Assembly (NCBI GenBank): GCA_045594645.1
Contig: JAZNYY010000045.1
Coordinates: 1 to 64,000, forward strand
Direction of reading: 5' to 3'
DNA: 64,000 nucleotides
Origin: Fimenecus sp045594645
GTDB lineage: Bacteria > Bacillota > Clostridia > Oscillospirales > Acutalibacteraceae
The translations under genes and the position numbers were made by a program. This document shows positions 43,088-51,639 of this stretch, in pieces. The notes below the pieces were generated by a model that saw only the letters and a program-made list of their open reading frames with translations, was not told where the DNA came from and ran no database searches. How positions within the stretch are numbered: position 1 is the stretch's first letter; each line of letters starts with the position of its first letter.

Positions 43088-43222
43088 ATGAAGAGAACTT
43101 ATCAGCCAAAGAAGCGTCATCGTAAGATGGAGCACGGCTTCCGTAAGAGAATGTCTGACAGAAACGGCAGAAAGGTACTTGCCCGCAGAAGAGCTAAGGG
43201 CAGAAAGCAGCTGACATACTAA
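43088..43222 (+). CDS. rpmH: 50S ribosomal protein L34
   Basis: The 44-residue, highly basic protein begins MKRTYQPKKRHRKMEHGF and ends KGRKQLTY, a full match to L34. The gene is short but complete: ATG 43088, TAA 43220-43222, ribosome site ACGGAGG seven bases upstream. It is the first gene of the rpmH-rnpA-yidD-yidC-jag unit and a standard marker for the origin's right side. Confidence 0.97.
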   Translation: MKRTYQPKKRHRKMEHGFRKRMSDRNGRKVLARRRAKGRKQLTY

Positions 43223-43247
43223 TTTTTGTCGGTTCGGGTTTTTAAAA

Positions 43248-43598
43248 TTGAAACGGACAGTAACAATTAAAAACAACTGTGATTTCCGCAGACTTTATGG
43301 CAGAGGAAAATCATTTCAGAGTCCTGCACTGGTTTCTTATGTAATGAAAAACCGTGCGGGAATTTGTCGTGTGGGAATAACTACTTCAAAAAAGATTGGT
43401 AATGCTGTTGAGCGAAACCGTGCAAGGCGTGTAATTCGCGCAGCTTATCGTTCTATTGAAGATAAAATTTGCGGAAATTACGATTTTGTTTTTGTAGCAC
43501 GCACCAAAACAATATTTATAAAAAGCGGCGATTTGGCAAATATAATGCTTTCACATCTTAAAAAGGCAGGGGTTATTGATGAAAAAGCTGATAATTAA
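43248..43598 (+). CDS. rnpA: Ribonuclease P protein component
   Basis: The 116-residue basic protein assists the catalytic RNA in tRNA 5' maturation. It has the family start KRTVTIKNNCDFRRLYGRGKS (split at FRRLY) and the central RNR motif IGNAVERNRARRVIRAAY. The start is TTG 43248; no good ribosome site is visible, suggesting reliance on rpmH coupling. The end overlaps yidD by 20 bases. Confidence 0.95.
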   Translation: MKRTVTIKNNCDFRRLYGRGKSFQSPALVSYVMKNRAGICRVGITTSKKIGNAVERNRARRVIRAAYRSIEDKICGNYDFVFVARTKTIFIKSGDLANIMLSHLKKAGVIDEKADN

Positions 43599-43806
43599 AG
43601 CAATTCGTTTTTATCAGCAAAAAATTTCCCCGTTATTTCTGCCCCGTTGCCGTTATTACCCGACCTGCTCACAGTATGCTTTAGAGGCAGTTGAAAGATT
43701 TGGGGTTATTAAGGGTTCCTTTCTTTCTGTTTTAAGACTTTTACGGTGTAATCCCCTTTTTCCCGGTGGGTATGACCCTGTTCCGAGAAAAAAAGAAAAA
43801 AAGTGA
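43579..43806 (+). CDS. yidD: Membrane protein insertion efficiency factor YidD
   Basis: The 75-residue protein has an amphipathic N-terminal helix and the signature CRYYPTCSQYALEAVERFG, then LLRCNPLFPGGYDPVP, both complete. YidD helps YidC insert membrane proteins. ATG 43579 is chosen over TTG one codon earlier; AGGGG lies six bases upstream. It overlaps rnpA by 20 bases and ends 24 bp before yidC. Confidence 0.94.
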   Translation: MKKLIIKAIRFYQQKISPLFLPRCRYYPTCSQYALEAVERFGVIKGSFLSVLRLLRCNPLFPGGYDPVPRKKEKK

Positions 43807-43830
43807 GTCCACTAAATTTGGAGGACAAAA

Positions 43831-44814
43831 ATGGATTTTATCAGAGACGTATTTTCAGTACCGTTCGGTTATCTCATAGGTTTTTTCTATGATTTAAGTA
43901 ATAACTATCTTCTTTCTTTGTTGCTTATGACGATTTGCGTTAAGCTTCTTTTACTCCCGTCCTCGATTAAGCAACAGAACAGTATGGTTAAAACCCAGAG
44001 AATGCAACCGAAAATCAAGAGAATCAAAGAAAAGTATGCAGGTAATCAGCAGAAGATGAATGAGGCTATGAACGAGCTTTATGCACGCGAGGGTTATTCA
44101 TCAATGACCGGCGGTTGCCTTCCTATGCTTATTCAGCTTCCCATTATGATGGGTGTTTACTCAGTAAACTATAAGCTTCTCTCTTATGTTCTTCGCATTG
44201 AAGAGAGCGTTCTTAATGTAATTAAGGATGCGGGAAGAACACTTGAGGCATATACAAGCCTTATTTCTAAAAACGGCGACACATCAAATGCAGAATACAG
44301 ACTTGAATCAATTATTATTGAGCATTTTGATACACTTGTTGCCGACGGTAAGCTCAGTGCAGTACCTGCCGAGGTTATCAGCAAAATTGATACATTTATC
44401 GACAACTTTACAATTTTCGGTGTAAACCTTTCAAGAACTCCTGATGTTAAAATGGGTTGGGATTTATTATGGCTTATTCCCATACTTACAGGTTTAACAT
44501 CTCTTGCAATGGGTGTTTACACATACATCAGACAGAAAAAGACTAATCCCGAAATGGCTAAAAACCCATCAATGGGATGTATGTCACTTATGACACCTGC
44601 AATGAGTATTTATTTCTCATTCCTTTTCCCTGCAAGCGTTGGTGTTTACATTATCATTTCAAGTGCACTTTCATTCATTCAGATGCTTATTACAAATAAG
44701 ATTTTTGCACCTAAAAAGATGCTTGCAAAATCGATGGTTGAAGAAACAATCAACCGCCGTGCAAGAGAAAGAATACTTAAAAATTCTGCAGAAAAAATGA
44801 ACGACGAAGACTAA
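43831..44814 (+). CDS. yidC: Membrane protein insertase YidC/Oxa1
   Basis: The 327-residue protein has five transmembrane helices. The first conserved helix hairpin includes VKLLLLPSSIKQQNSM; a charged cytoplasmic coiled coil follows (KTQRMQPKIKRIKEKY), then GGCLPMLIQLPIMMGVYSV. A roughly 80-residue outside loop (about 120-200) is longer than in Bacillus SpoIIIJ. Unlike Bacillus it has no lipoprotein signal. The C-terminal end is basic, suiting ribosome contact. TTGGAGGACAAAA precedes the ATG. Confidence 0.95.
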   Translation: MDFIRDVFSVPFGYLIGFFYDLSNNYLLSLLLMTICVKLLLLPSSIKQQNSMVKTQRMQPKIKRIKEKYAGNQQKMNEAMNELYAREGYSSMTGGCLPMLIQLPIMMGVYSVNYKLLSYVLRIEESVLNVIKDAGRTLEAYTSLISKNGDTSNAEYRLESIIIEHFDTLVADGKLSAVPAEVISKIDTFIDNFTIFGVNLSRTPDVKMGWDLLWLIPILTGLTSLAMGVYTYIRQKKTNPEMAKNPSMGCMSLMTPAMSIYFSFLFPASVGVYIIISSALSFIQMLITNKIFAPKKMLAKSMVEETINRRARERILKNSAEKMNDED

Positions 44815-44827
44815 TTCGAGGTGTAAT

Positions 44828-45802
44828 ATGATTAAAGAGGCAATCGGAACCGGCACAACGGTTGAGGCTGCAAAGGCTGCTGCCATGCTTGAGCTTGGTA
44901 TCAGCGATTTTGATGATTTCAATGTTGAAGTTTTACAGATTCCTGCAAAGAAATTTCTTGGTCTTTTCGGCGGTAGTCCCGCAAAGGTTAAGGTAACAAT
45001 TGAGGTTGCTGACCCAAAGCCCGAAAAGAAACAGCATAACAATAAAAATCACAAGAAGCATGAGAATAAAAAGCCTGTTCAGAAGAATGAGGCTAAAAAG
45101 CCTGAAAAAAAGGCAGAGTCTAAAAAGGAAGTAAAAGAAGTTAAAGAAACTGCTCCCGAGCTTCCCTTGGTAGAGACAAATCTTTATAAAGAAACTGCTG
45201 ATTATATCAAGTCAATTGTTCTCGGTCTTGGAATGACAGAGTGCGAAATCAAAGAAATGTCAAACGAAGAAGAGATTTATTTTGAGCTTGACTGTGGCGA
45301 CGATTACGGTATTATTATCGGTAAGCGTGGCGAAACACTTGACGCAATTCAGTACCTTGCAAGAATGATGGCAAATAAGGGTAATGCAAATTATAAGAGA
45401 GTTGCAATAAATGTTGGCAACTACCGTGCAAAGCGCGAAGAAACTCTTAAAATCTTGGCAAGAAAAACTGCTATGAAGGCAGTTCGTCAGGGCAGAAGCA
45501 TTTCTCTTGAGCCTATGAATCCTTATGAGAGAAGAATTATCCACACAGCCGTTCAAGAGGTTGAGGGTGCAACTTCTCATTCAATTGGCTCTGACCTTGA
45601 CAGACGAGTTGTTATTACTCCCGTTGAGGGTGCAAGAAACGGTGGCAACCGTGGTGGAAGAAATAACCGTAACGGTGGCAGACGCGAGAGAAAAGAAGCT
45701 TATAAGCCAGAGATTTCTCCCGACAGAGCTCCAAAGAGCGATATTGACGGCGGCTCGCTTTACGGTAAAGTAGAAATCCGCTCAACAATTACAGAAGAAT
45801 AA
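44828..45802 (+). CDS. jag: Jag/KhpB RNA-binding protein (SpoIIIJ-associated)
   Basis: The 324-residue protein has a Jag-N domain (MIKEAIGTGTTVEAAKAAA, with IPAKKFLGLFGG), a long Lys/Glu linker (about 64-112), a KH domain with IIIGKRGETLDAIQYLA, and an R3H domain with NPYERRIIHTAVQ. The C-terminal tail is Arg/Gly/Asn-rich (GGNRGGRNNRNGGRR), an extra RNA-binding segment. KhpB with KhpA binds many transcripts in Firmicutes. It sits 14 bp behind yidC and ends in front of a terminator. Confidence 0.93.
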   Translation: MIKEAIGTGTTVEAAKAAAMLELGISDFDDFNVEVLQIPAKKFLGLFGGSPAKVKVTIEVADPKPEKKQHNNKNHKKHENKKPVQKNEAKKPEKKAESKKEVKEVKETAPELPLVETNLYKETADYIKSIVLGLGMTECEIKEMSNEEEIYFELDCGDDYGIIIGKRGETLDAIQYLARMMANKGNANYKRVAINVGNYRAKREETLKILARKTAMKAVRQGRSISLEPMNPYERRIIHTAVQEVEGATSHSIGSDLDRRVVITPVEGARNGGNRGGRNNRNGGRRERKEAYKPEISPDRAPKSDIDGGSLYGKVEIRSTITEE

Positions 45803-45810
45803 TAAAAAAA

Positions 45811-45845
45811 GGCGGCGGTTGGAAATTACCACCGCCTTTTTATTT
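45811..45845 (+). terminator. Terminator of the rpmH-jag operon
   Basis: GGCGGCGGT and ACCACCGCC pair with one mismatch over a short loop, followed by TTTTTATTT, 8 bp after the jag stop. Confidence 0.88.
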
Positions 45846-45852
45846 ATATTTT

Positions 45853-45960
45853 ACGCTCCCTCTTTGAGGGAGCTGTCAGCGAAGCTGACTGAGGGAGTAA
45901 AAAATTACGAACTCCCTCCGTCAATGCTAACGCATTGCCACCTCCCTCTCGGAGGGAGGA
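45853..45960. repeat. Palindromic intergenic repeat, family A copy 7
   Basis: CTCCCTCTTTGAGGGAG, GTCAGCGAAGCTGAC and TGAGGGAGT, mirrored by ACTCCCTCCGTC, AATGCTAACGCATT and CCTCCCTCTCGGAGGGAGG. Located at the jag-mnmG junction, where mnmE stands in Bacillus. Confidence 0.8.
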
Positions 45961-45978
45961 AAAGAGGATTGATTTTAA

Positions 45979-47847
45979 ATGGAATACTTCGCAAATGAAT
46001 ATGATATTGCCGTTATCGGTGCAGGTCACGCAGGAATTGAAGCTGCCTTGGCAGCAGCGCGACTTGGCGCAAAAACAGTGATTTTCACAATTAATATGGA
46101 TTGGGTTGGCAATATGCCCTGTAACCCATCAATCGGCGGAACATCAAAGGGACATTTAGTCCGTGAGATTGATGCTCTCGGTGGTGAAATGGGTATTGCC
46201 GCAGATAAAAACTCAATACAGACAAGAATGCTCAATCGAGGCAAAGGCCCTGCGGTTCATTCTTTGCGTGCCCAGATTGACCGTCGCGAATATTCAAAAT
46301 ATATGAAGCATACTCTTGAACTGCAAGAAAACCTTGATATGAAGCAGGCAGAAATCGTTGACCTTTATAAAGAGGGCGACTTGTTTATGCTTAAAACACA
46401 GCTTGAGGCAATTTATTCTGCAAAGGCTGTAATTCTTGCAACGGGAACATTCCTCGGCGGTAGAATTTATATTGGTGATGTTTCATATGAGAGCGGGCCC
46501 GACGGTATGTTTGCCGCTACCCGACTTTCAGAAGCACTCAAGAAAATGGATATTCCCCTGCGTAGATTTAAAACGGGTACTCCCTCACGAGTTAATAGAC
46601 GCAGTGTTGATTTTACTGAATTGGAAATTCAAGAGGGCGACGAACAGATTGTGCCATTCTCTTTTGATACAACAGAATTGCCACAGAACAAATCTGTTTG
46701 CCATATTACATATACAAACGAAGAAACAAAGAGAATAATTCTTGAAAACATTCATCGCTCACCTCTTTATTCGGGAAAAATTGAGGGTGTTGGCCCTCGT
46801 TATTGCCCAAGTATTGAAGATAAAATCGTGAGATTTGAAGAAAAAGAGCGTCACCAATTATTTATTGAGCCCTGCGGACTTGATACGGAAGAATTGTATT
46901 TGCAGGGTATGTCCTCATCACTTCCCGAAGATGTTCAGCTTAAATTCTTGAGAAGCATAAAAGGTCTTGAGAATGTTGAGGTTATGAGAACTGCTTACGC
47001 AATCGAATATGATTGCGTTGACCCGTTGGCACTCAAAGCATCACTTGAATTCAGCAATATTGAAAATCTTTTCGGTGCAGGTCAGTTCAACGGCTCGTCG
47101 GGTTATGAAGAAGCCGCAGCACAAGGACTTGTGGCAGGTATTAATGCTTATAACAAAATCAACGGTAAAGAGCCATTTATTCTTGACCGCGCAAGCTCAT
47201 ATATCGGCACGCTTATTGATGACCTCGTAACTAAAGGTTGCTCTGACCCATACAGAATGATGACATCCCGTAGTGAATACAGACTTTTGCTTCGTCAAGA
47301 TAATGCTGACATTCGTCTTACACAAATGGGATATGAGCAAGGTTTGGTACGCCAAGAAAAATATGACCGTTTCTTAAAGAAAATGGAGCTTATAAAAGCA
47401 GAGCGCGAAAGAGTTGAGAGCATTACAATTGCCCCCTCACCCGAAATCAACGAAGTACTTGTTTCACGTGAAACAGCACCTATGAAAACAGGAATTCGCC
47501 TTTCAGAGCTTATTAAACGCCCACAGCTTGATTATGCGTGCCTTACACCCTTTGACAAAACCCGACCGGAATTGACACCCGATATTTTTGAGCAGGTTGA
47601 AATTGACCTTAAATATGAGGGATATATTAAGCGTCAGCAAGCAAAGGTTAACGAAATGCGTCGACTTGAGGTTAAGAAAATTCCTGCGGATATAAATTAT
47701 GATGATGTTTATTCACTCCGCCTTGAAGCGAGAGAAAAGCTTAAAAAGGTGCGACCCGAAAGTGTGGGACAAGCATCACGAATAAGCGGAGTTTCACCGT
47801 CAGATATTTCAGTTTTGCTTATATATCTTGCTAAAAATGAGAAGTAA
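45979..47847 (+). CDS. mnmG: tRNA uridine-34 carboxymethylaminomethyl modification enzyme MnmG (GidA)
   Basis: The 622-residue FAD enzyme begins with IAVIGAGHAGIEAALAAARLG-type dinucleotide binding (VIGAGHAGIEAA), has NPSIGGTSKGHLVREID and GPRYCPSIEDKIVRF with its catalytic Cys, and FGAGQFNGSSGYEEAAAQG near the end. It works with MnmE. A perfect parS site is embedded in codons for VSRETA (47460-47475). The C-terminal helical domain is normal. It starts 18 bp after a repeat. Confidence 0.97.
   Translation: MEYFANEYDIAVIGAGHAGIEAALAAARLGAKTVIFTINMDWVGNMPCNPSIGGTSKGHLVREIDALGGEMGIAADKNSIQTRMLNRGKGPAVHSLRAQIDRREYSKYMKHTLELQENLDMKQAEIVDLYKEGDLFMLKTQLEAIYSAKAVILATGTFLGGRIYIGDVSYESGPDGMFAATRLSEALKKMDIPLRRFKTGTPSRVNRRSVDFTELEIQEGDEQIVPFSFDTTELPQNKSVCHITYTNEETKRIILENIHRSPLYSGKIEGVGPRYCPSIEDKIVRFEEKERHQLFIEPCGLDTEELYLQGMSSSLPEDVQLKFLRSIKGLENVEVMRTAYAIEYDCVDPLALKASLEFSNIENLFGAGQFNGSSGYEEAAAQGLVAGINAYNKINGKEPFILDRASSYIGTLIDDLVTKGCSDPYRMMTSRSEYRLLLRQDNADIRLTQMGYEQGLVRQEKYDRFLKKMELIKAERERVESITIAPSPEINEVLVSRETAPMKTGIRLSELIKRPQLDYACLTPFDKTRPELTPDIFEQVEIDLKYEGYIKRQQAKVNEMRRLEVKKIPADINYDDVYSLRLEAREKLKKVRPESVGQASRISGVSPSDISVLLIYLAKNEK
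47460..47475. other. parS: parS centromere site within mnmG
   Basis: TGTTTCACGTGAAACA is the exact 16-bp Firmicutes/consensus parS palindrome bound by ParB. It lies inside mnmG, about 2.4 kb from the second site. Confidence 0.93.
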
Positions 47848-47904
47848 AATATCTTCCCTTTAACAAGGGAGGCTGTTTGGTTTTGCAATATTAAGAGGTT
47901 TATT

Positions 47905-48618
47905 ATGTTAAACAAAGAGCTTTTTTACAACACAATCCAAAAATTTGATATTACTATTGATGAAGCTGCTTTTACTCGTCTTGACAAATTTGCAGAAATG
48001 CTTATTGAAACAAATAAGAGCTTTAATCTTACGGCAATCAAAGAGCCTGACGATGTAACTGTCAAGCATTTTGCTGATTGTCTTGCTATTTTCAAATATG
48101 TTGATATTCCCGAAAATGCAAGGATTATTGATGTGGGCACGGGTGCAGGCTTCCCCGGACTTGTATTAAAGCTTGCCCGCCCCGATATACAGATGACATT
48201 TCTCGACAGTACCCGAAAAAAGTTGGGCTTTATTGAGAATGTGTTGAGCGAATGTGGAGTTCAGGGAGAAATTCTTCATATGAGAGCCGAAGAGGCAGCA
48301 CAGCTTACAAAATACCGCGAGCAATTCGACTTTGCAACGGCTCGCGCAGTTGCGGCACTCCCCGTTCTTTCTGAATATTGCTTGCCATTTGTTAAGCAGG
48401 GCGGTAGCTTTATTTCAATGAAATCTGCCGAGAGCAACGAAGAAATCGGAGAGGCTAAAAAGGCAATAGGAATTCTCGGCGGAAAAATCCAAGAGGATAT
48501 TGTGTTCGATTTGGTCGAAAATATGCCCCGCAGAATAATTAAAATTAAAAAGAATTCGCAAACCCCGACAAAATACCCACGACCATCTGCACAAATCGCG
48601 AAAAAACCATTAAAATAA
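47905..48618 (+). CDS. rsmG: 16S rRNA (guanine-527-N7)-methyltransferase RsmG (GidB)
   Basis: The 237-residue SAM-dependent enzyme methylates G527 of 16S rRNA. Motif I reads IIDVGTGAGFPGLVLKLA; NLTAIKEPDDVTVKHFADCL precedes it, and ATARAVAALPVLSEYCLP follows. Loss of this enzyme gives low-level streptomycin resistance in other bacteria. It lies 57 bp behind mnmG with a family A tail (CCCTTTAACAAGGG) between. The C-terminus is extended by some 20 basic residues. Confidence 0.96.
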   Translation: MLNKELFYNTIQKFDITIDEAAFTRLDKFAEMLIETNKSFNLTAIKEPDDVTVKHFADCLAIFKYVDIPENARIIDVGTGAGFPGLVLKLARPDIQMTFLDSTRKKLGFIENVLSECGVQGEILHMRAEEAAQLTKYREQFDFATARAVAALPVLSEYCLPFVKQGGSFISMKSAESNEEIGEAKKAIGILGGKIQEDIVFDLVENMPRRIIKIKKNSQTPTKYPRPSAQIAKKPLK

Positions 48619-48664
48619 TAGCGAAAACCGTTGATAACAAGCCATTTCGGGCGAACGGATTTTC

Positions 48665-48694
48665 TTTACAAATCAACCTCCAAGGTGCTATGAT
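48665..48694 (+). promoter_or_regulatory. Candidate promoter for the noc-like gene
   Basis: TTTACA at 48665-48670, 18 bases, TATGAT at 48689-48694, and GGAGG at 48716-48720 before ATG 48729. Confidence 0.55.
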
Positions 48695-48728
48695 TTACTC
48701 AAGGACAAGCACTGCGGAGGTTTTTCTT

Positions 48729-49550
48729 ATGAGACGGCAGAACAAAGCAAAAGAAGAAAACAGAATACTTTCAATTCCTCAAAGCGACATTCTCCCAAAT
48801 CCAAATCAGCCGAGAAAAAGGTTTGATTATGATGAGCTTGAGGGGTTGGCACAAAGTATCCGCACCAACGGAATTCTTCAGCCCTTGCTTGTGCGTTCAC
48901 TTGACGGCGGTAAATATGAGCTGATTGCAGGCGAGCGCAGACTTCGTGCTTCAAGACTAATCGGGTTGACAACCGTGCCATGCATTGTCACCGAGATTTC
49001 TGAAACAGACTCCGCTGTGTTCGCAGTCCTTGAAAACTTGCAAAGACAAAATCTTGATTATTTTGAAGAGGCAGAGGCGCTGGCAACACTTGTAACTGAC
49101 TACCGTATGAGTCAGGACGAGCTTTGCAAAAGGCTTGGCAGAGCACAATCCACTCTCTCAAATAAATTGAGATTGCTCAAGCTCAGCGACGAAATGCGTT
49201 ATCAGATAAGCCGTGCAGGGCTTACCGAACGCCACGCAAGAGCACTACTCTCTTTAACTGACGAGGTTCAGCGCTCGCGGGCATTATCAATAATAATTGA
49301 AAGACATCTTAATGTGAGTGAAACAGAAACGCTCATTGACCAGATGCTTCGCAAAAATGAAGCACCGAAAAGGCAGATGCTTAAAGGCTTTAAGGATATC
49401 CGCATTTTCATAAACACTCTCAACAACGCAGTTGATAATATCCGTCGTGCAGGAATTGACGCGGATTCGGTTAAAACCGAAACCGACGAATATGTTGAGT
49501 ATATTGTGCGAATTCCAAAGCTTGATGATATTAAATCTGTGGCAAATTAA
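48729..49550 (+). CDS. noc: ParB/Noc-family nucleoid occlusion-type protein
   Basis: The 273-residue protein is a ParB paralogue: the CTPase fold has LPNPNQPRKRFDYDELEGLAQSI and the ParB box GERRLRASRLIGL; an HTH follows (MSQDELCKRLGRAQSTLSNKLRLLKL). Its position between rsmG and parA is that of noc in Bacillus. ATG 48729 has GGAGG eight bases before it; an in-frame start at 48690 overlaps the promoter. The N-terminus (MRRQNKAKEENRIL) is charged and lacks the amphipathic membrane helix known in Bacillus Noc, so the name is by position. Confidence 0.82.
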   Translation: MRRQNKAKEENRILSIPQSDILPNPNQPRKRFDYDELEGLAQSIRTNGILQPLLVRSLDGGKYELIAGERRLRASRLIGLTTVPCIVTEISETDSAVFAVLENLQRQNLDYFEEAEALATLVTDYRMSQDELCKRLGRAQSTLSNKLRLLKLSDEMRYQISRAGLTERHARALLSLTDEVQRSRALSIIIERHLNVSETETLIDQMLRKNEAPKRQMLKGFKDIRIFINTLNNAVDNIRRAGIDADSVKTETDEYVEYIVRIPKLDDIKSVAN

Positions 49551-49554
49551 TGTC

Positions 49555-49665
49555 GCTCCCTCTTTGAGGGAGCTGTCAGCGAAGCTGACTGAGGGAGTAA
49601 AAACAATCATAAAACTCCCTCCGTCACTCACTTCGTTCGTGCCACCTCCCTCTTGGAGGGAGAAA
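49555..49665. repeat. Palindromic intergenic repeat, family A copy 8, in a 437-bp gap
   Basis: CTCCCTCTTTGAGGGAG, GTCAGCGAAGCTGAC, TGAGGGAGT; then ACTCCCTCCGTC, CACTTCGTTCGTG and CCTCCCTCTTGGAGGGAG. The left half is identical over 40 bp to copy 7. The gap 49551-49987 also contains a parS site; the remaining sequence is AT-rich with no gene seen. Confidence 0.8.
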
Positions 49666-49820
49666 AATCGGTTTATTGATTTTATTGATAAAACCACTCC
49701 ATCCCCCGATGTCGAGTGATTTTATATAGTGGCGAAAGCCACCCATATCCTTCTCTTTCACACCCCACATCCACAGCGAAAGGCTCCCGAAAGGGAGTCT
49801 TTTGCTTTATAATGCCAAAT

Positions 49821-49836
49821 TGTTTCACGTGAAACA
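49821..49836. other. parS: parS centromere site upstream of parA
   Basis: TGTTTCACGTGAAACA, a perfect 16-bp palindrome, 152 bp before the parA start. It is identical to the site in mnmG. Confidence 0.95.
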
Positions 49837-49987
49837 CCAAAGTATGAATTTTTGCTAAATATTTCCTTTTAATTTGTAAATTTTCTTTATTTGCACTTTA
49901 AATTTTAATTTTTATATGTTATACTTATATAAAATCGGGTATTAGGGTGTGAAAAAACACCTTTTTACCATTTCGGAGTGGGATTTC

Positions 49988-50752
49988 TTGGCAAAAGTCG
50001 TTTCAATTATCAATCAAAAGGGCGGTGTGGGTAAAACTACTACTGCCGTAAGCCTTGCTGCCGCGGTCGGTGCTAAAGGCTTTAAGGTCTTGCTTGCAGA
50101 TATCGACCCACAGGGTAATTCTACAAGCGGATTCGGTATAAACAAACGCAAAATCGTTAATTCTTCCTACGATGTTATCGTAAAAGATGTAAATGCCAAT
50201 GATGCGATAATTAAAACGCAGTTTAAGAATGTTGATATTCTTCCCGCTGATTTGAATCTCGCAGGCGCAGAGATCGCTTTGATTGAGCTTGAACGCAGAG
50301 AAAGCAGATTAAAAACTGCCGTTGCTCAGGTTTGGGACAAGTATGATTATATTTTCTTTGATTGCCCCCCCTCTCTTGGTCTTATCACAATCAATGCACT
50401 AACTGCTTCTGACACATTTTTAGTTCCTGTTCAGTGCGAATTCTATGCACTTGAGGGCTTGGCACAGCTTATGGCGACAGTTCGTCAGGTTAAAAGACTT
50501 TATAATCCTCACATTGAGCTTGAGGGAGTTCTGCAGACAATGTATGACGGCAGACTTAACCTTACTCAGCAGGTTGTGGCAGAAATCAAGAAATTCTTTC
50601 CCAATAAGGTTTATAAGACTACAATACCGCGAAATGTAAGACTTTCAGAGGCTCCGTCTTTTGGTGAGCCGATTATGTATTACGATAAACATTCAAAAGG
50701 CGCGTTGGCTTATGACGCATTTGCTGATGAATTTTTATCCCAGCAAAAATGA
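49988..50752 (+). CDS. parA: Chromosome partitioning ATPase ParA (Soj)
   Basis: The 254-residue deviant Walker ATPase has KVVSIINQKGGVGKTTTAVSLA, DIDPQGNSTSGFG and YIFFDCPPSLGLIT. It organises origin segregation and regulates DnaA in Bacillus. TTG 49988 is chosen: it gives the usual start MAKVVSIINQKGG, the usual 254-residue length, and GGAGTGGG as ribosome site. A GTG at 49949 would add 13 atypical residues. parB follows within 12 bases. Confidence 0.95.
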   Translation: MAKVVSIINQKGGVGKTTTAVSLAAAVGAKGFKVLLADIDPQGNSTSGFGINKRKIVNSSYDVIVKDVNANDAIIKTQFKNVDILPADLNLAGAEIALIELERRESRLKTAVAQVWDKYDYIFFDCPPSLGLITINALTASDTFLVPVQCEFYALEGLAQLMATVRQVKRLYNPHIELEGVLQTMYDGRLNLTQQVVAEIKKFFPNKVYKTTIPRNVRLSEAPSFGEPIMYYDKHSKGALAYDAFADEFLSQQK

Positions 50753-50763
50753 GGTGAATGAGA

Positions 50764-51621
50764 ATGGCTAAAAAAGGTGGATTAAAAAAAGGCTTTGACG
50801 ACCTTTTTCTTGAAAATTCCGCGTTGGATAACGCAAACAGTGCAGTAACCCTCGGAATTAACGAAATCGAGCCAAATCGCGACCAGCCCCGTAAGACCTT
50901 CAACGAAAAGGCTTTGCAGGAGCTTGCAAAGAGTATTGAGAAAAACGGAATAATTCAGCCGTTGCTTGTTCGTCCTATGCTTGACGGCAGTTATCAGCTT
51001 GTAGCCGGTGAACGCCGTTGGCGTGCAGCACATATGGCAGGACTTCACGAGGTACCTGTTACAATCCGCGAAATGACTGACGAAGAGGCAAGCGTATTTG
51101 CTCTTATTGAGAACTTACAGCGAGAAGATTTGAACCCTGTTGAAGAGGCAGAGGGACTGAAATCTCTTATTGAAACCTACGGCTTTACTCAAGAAGAAGC
51201 CGCAGACCGTGTTGGCAAATCACGAGTTGCAGTTACAAATACATTGAGATTGCTCAAATTACCCCAATCAGTATTGAGCTTATTGGGTGAAGGCAAGCTT
51301 ACAGCGGGTCATTCCCGTGCATTACTCTCTCTTGACAACGAAAAAGAAATGCTTCGTATTGCAGACAGCGCAATCACAAATGAGCTTTCAGTTCGTCAGG
51401 TTGAAAAAATGGTAAAATACGCGGCTCAGGGTGAAAAAGTTACTCCCAAGAAGCGCGATAAAAAAAGAGATAAATATTATGACGAGGTTGAGTTAGCTCT
51501 TACCGAGGCTCTTGGCAGAAAGGTAAAGATTTATCTTTCAAAGGGCGGTAAAGGTACTCTTGAGTTTGAATTCTTCGGTAAAGAAGACCTCACTCAATTA
51601 GCAAAAGACCTTGATAAGTAA
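50764..51621 (+). CDS. parB: Chromosome partitioning protein ParB (Spo0J)
   Basis: The 285-residue CTP-dependent clamp shows IEPNRDQPRKTFNEKALQEL, GERRWRAAHMAGL and the HTH FTQEEAADRVGKSRVAVTNTLRL that reads parS. The C-terminal dimer domain ends FEFFGKEDLTQLAKDL. N-terminal MAKKGGLKKGFDDLFLEN is the ParA-activating peptide. ATG 50764 is preferred over ATG 50758, given GAGGTG at 50751-50756. It has its two parS targets within 3.5 kb. Confidence 0.96.
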   Translation: MAKKGGLKKGFDDLFLENSALDNANSAVTLGINEIEPNRDQPRKTFNEKALQELAKSIEKNGIIQPLLVRPMLDGSYQLVAGERRWRAAHMAGLHEVPVTIREMTDEEASVFALIENLQREDLNPVEEAEGLKSLIETYGFTQEEAADRVGKSRVAVTNTLRLLKLPQSVLSLLGEGKLTAGHSRALLSLDNEKEMLRIADSAITNELSVRQVEKMVKYAAQGEKVTPKKRDKKRDKYYDEVELALTEALGRKVKIYLSKGGKGTLEFEFFGKEDLTQLAKDLDK

Positions 51622-51639
51622 TAGAAAGGACAGTTTTAA

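Noticed and set aside
51622..51639. T-box leader for serS
   Set aside because: The gap to parB is only 18 bases and contains just a ribosome site.
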